NCBI GenBank assembly: GCA_900770225.1
Contig: CAAGJU010000274.1
Location: forward strand, 1 to 10,871
Origin: Lachnospiraceae bacterium
Lineage (GTDB): Bacteria; Bacillota; Clostridia; Lachnospirales; Lachnospiraceae
DNA: 10,871 nt
Direction of reading: 5' to 3'
Part shown: positions 1 to 7,500 of the stretch, one piece after another
Layout of the letters: the number at the start of each line of letters is the position of its first letter
Numbering within the stretch: position 1 is the first letter of the stretch
Program-made: the position numbers and the translations under genes
The notes under the pieces: model-generated
What the model saw: the letters and a program-made list of their open reading frames with translations, nothing else
Databases searched by the model: none
Told to the model about the DNA's origin: nothing

Positions 1-19
1 CATCCGCTGATGCCTTTTT
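1..19 (+). terminator. Truncated rho-independent terminator of an upstream rightward gene
   Basis: The window opens with CATC, a CGCT loop, GATG, then CC and five T. The left arm is cut by the window edge; if the two preceding bases are GG, the stem would be GGCATC/GATGCC followed by the T run. This would end a rightward gene lying outside the window, convergent with the leftward asparaginase gene. I see no gene in 20-157. Confidence 0.4.
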
Positions 20-157
20 GTCATGCCTGAATCTCACTTCACTGCGGCCATTCCTGATAATTCATGTCATATCTGAAGCCCTCCCCTCAGTACCAGCTCG
101 TTTTTCCGAGACTACTCGTTATTCATCTTAGCAGGCCACGGACAATGAAAAGGCGAT

Positions 158-187
158 AAAAAATGGTGGCAGAAGATTCTGTCACCA
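158..187 (-). terminator. Rho-independent terminator of the asparaginase gene
   Basis: Read on the minus strand, TGGTGACAGAA (187-177) pairs with TTCTGCCACCA (174-164) with one A-C mismatch, and is followed by six T (163-158). The stop codon of the asparaginase gene lies inside the 5' arm, so the gene ends directly in its own terminator. Confidence 0.75.
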
Positions 188-1135
188 CTGTTCAAGTTTG
201 CCGGCATGGCGTACGGCCATATAGTCATCGAGCCACTGCTGCGTAGCGGGGGCATAGATGGTTTCGGGCTCGTTGTGGCGTGCGACATAGACGGTGAGCT
301 TTCCTTCATCGTTGGGTGTGACGAAGGAGAAGTTCTGGATCGTTGTCGAGGCGCCGATATTTCCATGCATGTCCATGGCGATGACGCTGAGATCATCGGT
401 ATAGCCGCGGATCTTCTTCATGCGTGCATCGAGCTGGTGGACGGCTTCGTCGCATGCCTGCTGGGGTGTGCGGCCGTTTTTCATGAGGGAGACGATGTCG
501 AAGCTGAGGCAGCCCTTCATGATCTCTTCGCCCACGCCTGTTGCGGCAGCGGCTCCGATCGTTGAATCGGCATAAAATCCGCATCCTGGCATCGGAGAGT
601 CGCCGACGCGGCCCGGTGTCTTGAGAAACAGGCCGCTGGTCGATGTGCCGACGACGATGTTGTTGGCATCGTCGAGAGCGATGACGCAGACGGTGTCGTG
701 TCCCTTATAAACCTGTGGGCCGGCCTCCTTGGCGAGCTGTTCTTCGTAGAGCTTCATGGATTGTGCATCGTGAAGATTGATGCGTTCGAAACCATGGGCC
801 GATGCCCAGCGTTCCGCATCAGTTCCAAAGAGACAGTTATTGAGATGGAGCTGCGACAGTGCGCGGGAGATGGAGATCGGGTGGGCAAAGTCTTGAATCG
901 TTCCGACAGCTCCGATCGCCAGCGTTGTCCCGTCCATATAGCCGGAATCCAGAGAGACGCTGCCATCGCGTGCCGGTAATCCGGAAAGGCCGACGGAGCG
1001 GTAAATGGGATTTCCTTCGACTTCGCGGATCGCTGTTTCAACAGCGTCGCCGGCAGAGCCGTGATTGTTTAACAGTGCAGCTGCCTTTTCGGCGCCTTCC
1101 AGGGACATGCGCCAGGTTGAGAGGAAACGTGTCAT
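182..1135 (-). CDS. Glycosylasparaginase, N4-(beta-N-acetylglucosaminyl)-L-asparaginase (Ntn hydrolase)
   Basis: This predicted cytoplasmic enzyme would cleave the GlcNAc-Asn bond left after glycoprotein breakdown, releasing aspartate and the amino-sugar. The 317-residue product aligns by eye along its length with the aspartylglucosaminidase branch of the Ntn hydrolases. Visible motifs are STW near residue 8 (a Trp that in the family contacts substrate), LDSGYMDGTT near 62-71, GHDT with catalytic Thr148 (autocleavage would occur before it), GTSTSG, GRVGDSP with binding residues R176 and D179, and AATGVG near 198-201. A Cys follows the catalytic Thr-Val where Gly or Ala is more usual. I chose the ATG at 1133-1135 because AAGAAGGA sits eight bases upstream. 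The upstream in-frame ATG at 1169-1171 has no ribosome binding site and lies next to the promoter -10. There is no signal peptide. A plain L-asparaginase or isoaspartyl peptidase activity is the main alternative, but the STW and GRVGDSP context favours glycosylasparaginase. Confidence 0.9.
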   Translation of the reverse strand: MTRFLSTWRMSLEGAEKAAALLNNHGSAGDAVETAIREVEGNPIYRSVGLSGLPARDGSVSLDSGYMDGTTLAIGAVGTIQDFAHPISISRALSQLHLNNCLFGTDAERWASAHGFERINLHDAQSMKLYEEQLAKEAGPQVYKGHDTVCVIALDDANNIVVGTSTSGLFLKTPGRVGDSPMPGCGFYADSTIGAAAATGVGEEIMKGCLSFDIVSLMKNGRTPQQACDEAVHQLDARMKKIRGYTDDLSVIAMDMHGNIGASTTIQNFSFVTPNDEGKLTVYVARHNEPETIYAPATQQWLDDYMAVRHAGKLEQW

Positions 1136-1142
1136 AAATTGA

Positions 1143-1187
1143 TCCTTCTTTCGCTGAAGGTATTCTAGCATCGGTTAAGGCGGTCAA
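1143..1187 (-). promoter_or_regulatory. Extended -10 promoter and ribosome binding site of the asparaginase gene
   Basis: On the minus strand, TGCTAGAAT is an extended -10 (TAGAAT at 1167-1162, TGC just before it). TTGACC (1187-1182) resembles a -35 but is only 14 bases away, so the promoter probably depends on the TGn motif or on an activator. Transcription would start near 1155, just upstream of the AAGAAGGA site at 1150-1143. This places the first in-frame ATG (1169-1171) upstream of the transcript and supports the shorter start at 1135. Confidence 0.55.
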
Positions 1188-1191
1188 ACTA

Positions 1192-1221
1192 CGTGAAATG
1201 CGTCCGACGCGTCGCGAAATG
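1192..1221. promoter_or_regulatory. 9-bp direct repeat with 12-bp spacer, possible regulator site
   Basis: CGTGAAATG (1192-1200) and CGCGAAATG (1213-1221) match at eight of nine bases and are spaced 21 bp start to start, so they lie on the same DNA face. They end four bases upstream of the -35-like TTGACC of the leftward asparaginase promoter. Two 9-bp repeats with a 12-bp spacer is the geometry described for AgrA/LytTR sites, although the bases do not clearly fit the AgrA consensus. The spacer overlaps a palindrome, so another dimeric repressor is also possible. Confidence 0.35.
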
Positions 1222-1336
1222 TATTTCCCGATATTTGGTTAACCCGATAATGAATATAGATCAGCACCCATATAGAAATTATGGATAGCGATCTTTCGCG
1301 CAGCCGATCCGAAGGATCAGTCGGAGGGAAGAGAAA

Positions 1337-1426
1337 ATGAGGAAGATACTTTTATTGCGCTTCTCCGCAAGCATGTTCGGCAGCGCAACATGCTTGAAGA
1401 GAAGAATATTGTTCCGGATTAGGTAA
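1337..1426 (+). CDS. Possible 29-residue cationic peptide or leader ORF
   Basis: An ATG at 1337 lies eight bases after GGAGGG (1323-1328), a near-ideal ribosome binding site, and opens a 29-codon frame ending at TAA 1424-1426. The peptide starts MRKILLLRFS and ends KRRILFRIR. It has eight Lys/Arg, no acidic residue, one Cys and a Leu-Leu-Leu run. It could be a leader peptide, a small membrane-active peptide or chance. A competing frame (1276-1422, no start codon) has a more ordinary acidic/basic composition and could be the 3' remnant of a lost gene whose ribosome binding site is coincidental. No family is recognised. Confidence 0.22.
   Translation: MRKILLLRFSASMFGSATCLKRRILFRIR
1360..1404. 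repeat. 45-nt imperfect inverted repeat (hairpin)
   Basis: CTTCTC (1360-1365) pairs with GAGAAG (1399-1404). After a 2x2 internal loop, CAAGCATGTT (1368-1377) pairs perfectly with AACATGCTTG (1387-1396) around a nine-base loop. No T run follows on either strand, so it is not a standard terminator. It lies wholly inside the small ORF at 1337-1426. Confidence 0.6.
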
Positions 1427-1463
1427 AAAGCCTATTATTTTTAATAGGTATTGCCCTATTTTT
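1409..1463 (+). promoter_or_regulatory. Adhesin upstream region: weak promoter and alternative hairpins
   Basis: TTGTTC (1409-1414) and TATTAT (1433-1438) with an 18-bp spacer could form a promoter for the adhesin. The same stretch holds CCTATTA (1431-1437), TAATAGG (1442-1448) and CCTATT (1455-1460). The middle arm can pair with either flank, and the second pairing is followed by a T run (1459-1463), like a weak attenuator. Either a DNA operator over the -10 or an RNA switch would fit; the stems are short and AT-rich. Confidence 0.3.
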
Positions 1464-1510
1464 GATTTATTTCATTGCACACAGGAATAGTTGAGAGAGG
1501 GAAGGAGTTT

Positions 1511-4500
1511 ATGAAACGAATACGTAAGAATTTTTTAGAGATCGGACTAAACACAATTCTGACAGCAGCGATGTTCTGTTCCTTAGGCATCAACGCAGTC
1601 GCAGAAGACGAGGGGACTCCTGCTGCGACGGATGCACCTGCTGAGGTTACAGAAACGGTTGAGGCACCTTTACCTGAACCGGAACCTGAACCAGAGGTTG
1701 TAGAAGAGACGCCTGCCGCTGAAGAAACGGTTGAATCGGCAGTGGAAGAAACAGCTGCACCTGCACAGGAAACTGCAGCTGCAGAAGTGACGGCTGTTCC
1801 GCAGGAAAGCGCAGCACCGACACCGGAAGTAACTGCAGCACCCGCAGAAGAAACACCTGCTGCACCGGAAGAGACTGCTGAGGCCGCAAAGCCTGAAGAG
1901 ACAGCCGCTCCGGAAGAAACAGCTGAGCCTGAACCGACAGCGGAAGCCACAGCAGAAACCGTTACCTACATGCCTGCAGGAACCTTCGTCAAATCAACGA
2001 GTCAGATGACGGTTACCGTATCGTATGATGGTCATACCTTCAAGGATGGCACAACGATGCGTGTCAGCGATGTTTCACGCAGCGAAGCGCTGGCGGCGGC
2101 AGAGCAGGGCACGGAAGGTGATGAAGAAGTCATCGATGCCGTTGCCGTAGATATTACCTTCCTGAGTGCGGATGGTACAGAAGTTCAGCCGGAAGGTGCG
2201 GTATCCGTATCCATGGTTCCGAACACGCCGCTTGAAACAACAGCTACCAGTACCACTGAAGTCATTCATAAGGATGACAATGGCAATACGGAAACAGTCA
2301 GCGCGGATGTATCGGCAAATGGTGCAGACTTCTCCGCAGAGCATTTCTCCATTTACGTCATTTCCAGTAAGGACAATCCTGCGATTGCGACCTACATCTT
2401 TCATGACGCTGACGGTAATGAAATTTCTACTCAGAAAGTAAAGAGCGGCGAAACTGTATATGCACCGACCACTCCGGAAAAGTCCGGGTATAAGTTCCTT
2501 GGATGGTCATATACACAAAATGCCACAGCACTTCAGGCTGGAGATCCTGGCGATGTTTCAACCATTACGGCATCTGTCAGTTCTACTGGTGATGTGAACC
2601 TGTATCCTGTTTTCCAGCAGGTTTACTATGTTTTCTTCCTTGATAATCAGGGCAGAGTCAGTACGACGAAAGAAGGTGTTACCAACGATACTATTTCCGT
2701 CTCTGATGTGAAGATCCCTCTGGATTCTGCAAACTCTGTTACGGGCTGGTATACAGATCCTGGATTTACAAACAAGGTCGATTCCGTTACGCTTTCAGAT
2801 CACAACGTGACGCTTTATCCAAAGGTAGAAGCGGGACATTACCTGTACTTTGCAAGCGGAGAAGGCGCTGACTATATTGAACCTGAATTCGTCGCAGCAA
2901 CGGAAGGCACAAAGGCTCCTGAAACACCTTCAAGACCTGGCTATACGTTCAGGTACTGGTCCGCAACCGAAGGTGGATCAGAATACACCTTTGGCAGCAC
3001 GATCTCGGAAGATGCAACTCTCTATGCTGTATGGACCGCAGACAAGAACACTTCCTATACAGTGATTTACTGGTGGGAAAATGCGAATGACGACAATTAT
3101 TCATTCCACGAGTCTGAAACCAGAACCGGAGAGTCGGGAAGCACCGTCAGCATCTCTGGCGTCGCCAAATCTTACGAAGGATTCACGTTAAACGCGGATA
3201 AGACAAACGCTGCTAACAGCAGCACAACGATTGCCGGAGATGGATCGACGCTTGTAAACATTTATTACGTAAGAAAGCAGTATAGCGTCAGGTTTTATTA
3301 CGTAACAGTTACCTATCCGTGGTGGGATTTGCGTCATCGCCACCCTGAATATTCATGGCAGGAGTACACAGATCTCAGAATAACAGCAAAATATGGGGCT
3401 AATATCTCTGACAAGTGGCCGTCTTCTATCTCCTCAATTTGGGGAACGAAACAGGGTGAGACAGGCGGAGAATCACCGTATCAGAGTGGAATTTCCGTCA
3501 TGCCTTTGAATGGTGCAAGCTTTTATTACGCAGAGCAGAGTGGACAATACACGATCAATTCCAATTACTATACGGAAGGATTGGATGGAAAGTACCATTT
3601 ACACCATACAGACAGCTCCAAATCCGATGGTAACAGGTGGACTACCACTCCGGAAGATCACTACGATATTGAAGGATTCACCTATACCAATAATGTAAAA
3701 GATGGTTCGAAATACCAGCGGGTTGGCGGGAGCAATACGTATGAGGCGAATTTCAAATATTCACGCAACAGCTATACGATCAACTTCATTAATGGCGGTA
3801 CAACTACAAGTCAGACATATAAATATGAAGCAGATCTGAGTTCTGTTACACTTCCTGCAAATCCGGAAAAACCGAGCGGCGTCCCTGATGGTTATGTATT
3901 CAGCGGATGGTATGACAATGAACTTGGAGCCGGAGATCCGGCGGCATTACCATCAACAATGCCGGCGCATAATATCACGCTTTACGCAAAGTGGGCTGCA
4001 CCTACGTATCAAGGAACAATTCATCTGAGTATAGATGGAGCTAAAACACCGATCACCTACGCTATCACGTATGGAACCACAATTAATGAAAATGAAATGC
4101 CTACCGTAAAGGATGCGGAAGGAAATGTTATTCAGCAGGGATCTGGTGAAGAAGTCATTGTTCCGAAAGGCTATAAATGGGTTGGATGGGCAACGAAAAA
4201 CGATGATTCCTTTATCGTTTTCAATTTCAACACCAAGGTCTTCGGTGCCATTACCCTCTATCCGTACTACACCAATACGGAACAATACTTTGTCACATAT
4301 GCCAACGGCGAAGGGGGCAGCGGAACACTGCCGACAGATAGTAAGGCCTATGCAGAGAATTCCTATGCGGATATTCAGTATGCGTACGGGATTACTCCAC
4401 CAGATGGAAAGACGTTCCTTTACTGGAGCGATGGCAGCAATCACTATTATCCGGGAGATAAGGTAAAGATTACGGGTAACCTTACACTCACAGCTGCATT

Positions 4501-7500
4501 TGGAGATACTCCTGAGACAACTTCGATTATTTATCATTCCAACTATCCGGCAGGAAGCGAACTGGCAGATACATCAACATTGGTTGACGGCCAGGCGAAT
4601 AACACTGCAATAACGCTTGAAAAGGCCGGATTTGCAGCGCCGAAAGGCTACTATTTCGTCGAGTGGCAGGATGCGGCTGGAACTAAGTATCCGGTTGGCA
4701 CGAAGATAGGAATCGACAATACTTCCGAAAATCATCTGTACGCAGTATGGGAAAAGAAGCAGGAAATCACCGTGACTGCGAAAGATGCTTCCAAGATGTA
4801 TGACGGCACAGCATTGACACTGAATGATTTCACCGTAATCGGACTGTCGAAGGAATATACAGCTGATGTGACGGTCAGCGGCAGCATTACAGATGTTGGT
4901 ACAACTGAGAACAAAGTTACATCCGTAGTCATCAGGAAGGGTAATGAAGATGTTACTGATAAGTTCTCTGTAACAGCAAAAAATGGAACTTTGACCATCA
5001 CCAAACGTAAGGTAACGCTGACATCTGAGTCAGCAAGCAAGGAGTATGACGGAACCGCTCTGACGAAACCGGATGTCACGGTAGGTGGAAATGGCTTCGT
5101 AAATGGAGAAGTAAGTGACATTAAGGCAACCGGAACCATTACTAATGTCGGAACCAAATTCAATGCAATTACCTTTACGAAGAACAGTGGATTTAAGGAA
5201 GGCAACTACGAAATAACTGAGAAGCCTGGTACCCTGACGATCACAAATAACGCGGCGGAAATCAAAGTTACCGCAGGCAGTGCTACAAAGACTTATGATG
5301 GGACTGCTCTGACAGAGAAAAATTATTCCATTACTGGTCTTCCGGAAAAATTCACGGCTGAGGTTGGAGTGTCCGGCACCATTACTGATGCAGGTACAGA
5401 AAACAATACGATTTCATCGGTTGTTATCAAACTTGGCGATGAAAATGTTACAGAACAGTTTAGTAATATTCAGAAAGCTACCGGAACATTGACGGTAAAC
5501 AAGCGCACGGTCAATCTGAAATCGGAAAGTGCTTCCAAGACTTATGACGGAACAGCACTGACAAGACCGGACGTCACTGTGACGGGAGACGGCTTCGTTG
5601 ATGGAGAAGTAAGTGACATCAAGGCAACTGGCTCGATTATTACGGCCGGCAGTGTGACGAACACAATTGAATACACTGAAAATACTGGATTCAAGAAAGA
5701 CAACTACAGCATCACCAAGGATGAAGGAACACTTACGATCACTCAGCATGAAGGCGAGATCGTAGTCACGGCTAAGAATGCTGAAAAGACGTATGACGGA
5801 ACTGCATTGACGGAAAACAATGCGGATGTCAGCGGAGTTCCGGAAGGCTATACAGCAGATGTGACTGTTAGCGGTATGATCACAGATGCAGGAACGACTG
5901 AAAATGTTGTTACCGGCGTTGTGATTAAAAACGGATCAGGGAATGATGTAACCGATCAGTTCAAGAACATTACTAAGAACAATGGAACGCTGACCATCAC
6001 CAGGCGCAGCGTGACGCTGACGTCGTCCAGTGTGACCAGAGAATATAACGGAACGGAACTGACGGCACCGGATGTTACAGTCACCGGAGATGGTTTTGTT
6101 CAGGGTGAAGTAAGTGACATCAAAGCTACTGGAGCGATTACGGAAGTCGGCAGCGTTGAGAACAGCATCACTTACACCGGGACCGGCGCATTCAAGGAAA
6201 GCAACTACGATATTTCCGTGAAACCCGGCACACTGACGATCACAAAGAATACCGCGTTAATTCATGTGATTGCAGAAAAAGCCGAAAAACTGTATGACGG
6301 AACGGAACTTACCGGGACCTATAAGATTACGGGCCTTCCGGAAGGATTTACTGCGGCAATCACACTCAGAGGCAGTATTACAAATGCCGGCAGTGTTGAT
6401 AATGTGGTCGAATCTGTAAGCATTCAGAAGAACGGTGAGGATGTTACTTCTCAGTTCAGCAATATTGTGACTGAAAAAGGAACATTGACGGTAACCAAGC
6501 GCACGGTCAATCTGAAATCGGAAAATGCTTCCAAGACTTATGATGGAACAGCTCTGATAAGAGAGGATGTTACAGTCACTGGAGATGGATTCGTTAAGGG
6601 TGAAGTAAGCGATATTAAGGCAGTCGGAACGATTACGAAAGCCGGCCATACCTTGAACACGATTACATATTCGGTAGACAAAGATAAGTTCAACGAGAAC
6701 AACTACAACATCACCAAGGATGAAGGAACATTGACCATTACAAAGCGCAGCGTAAATCTGGTTTCTGAAACGGCAAACAAGATTTATGATGGAACGCCTT
6801 TGACAAAGCCTGAAGTCGAGATTACCGGAGACGGATTCGTTAAGGGTGAAGTAAATGACATCAAGGCAGTGGGAACAATTACCAATGTTGAAGACAACCC
6901 TGTCACTAATACGGTCACCTATAAATCAGGCACGGGATTTGATCCGGAAAACTACACCATTAACATTACGGAAGGCAAACTTACGATCAGTAAGCGTAAG
7001 GTAACGCTGACATCTGAGTCGGCGAGCAAGACGTATGACGGCATGGCACTGACGAAGGAAGAGGTCACGGCAGATGGAGATGGCTTCGTATCTGGAGAAG
7101 GCGCAACATACAGCAGCTTTGCGAGCATCACGAATGTCGCAGAGAGCCCTGCAGATAACACCTTCGAGTATCAGCTGAATGAAGGGACGAAGGCAGAGAA
7201 CTACGAGATCACCAGGAGCTATGGAACGCTGACGATCACACAGGCAGATCCGATTGTAATCACAATCACCGGCAATACTGCTGAGACTGTCTATGATGGC
7301 AAGGAACATACGGTGAGCGGAGTTACGGTTGAAGGCGGAACTGTTACAACTGGTTCAGCCAAGAAAGCTTTCAGTAACTTCTTTACCAGCCTTGCGAACA
7401 GAATGTCTGTACTTGTCACCAATGTTCAGGCAGAAGAGACTGGTACGGATGGAAACGGATTGATAACGGTCAAAAATCTTCCTGCAGGTATTACAGTATC

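Larger units (their letters stand above)
1136..1510. other. Structured divergent intergenic region
   Basis: The 375 bases between the asparaginase and adhesin starts contain no recognised gene. They hold the asparaginase promoter, a 9-bp direct repeat (1192-1221) whose spacer overlaps the palindrome CGACGCGTCG (1205-1214), GGTTAACC (1237-1244), a GATAAT -10-like hexamer (1246-1251) without a good -35, a small ORF with a strong ribosome binding site, a 45-nt inverted repeat, and short alternative hairpins before the adhesin start. These elements are listed separately. Confidence 0.6.

Noticed and set aside
1..24. Minus-strand start codon at 24-22 leading out of the window
   Set aside because: No ribosome binding site upstream, and the bases are better explained as a truncated terminator of a plus-strand gene.
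1136..1171. Longer asparaginase start at ATG 1169-1171
   Set aside because: No ribosome binding site, and the ATG adjoins the extended -10 element; the 1135 start has a clear AAGAAGGA.
1475..1510. TTG start for the surface protein
   Set aside because: The ATG at 1511 has a GAAGGAG site and begins a standard signal peptide.
1456..1950. Minus-strand ORF rich in Ala, Ser, Val and Gly
   Set aside because: It is the complement of the low-complexity Glu/Pro/Ala/Thr stalk of the surface protein, with no start signal or recognisable family.
4763..7249. CRISPR-like array
   Set aside because: The repeat is about 249 bp, coding and in frame, without short spacers; it is a protein domain array.
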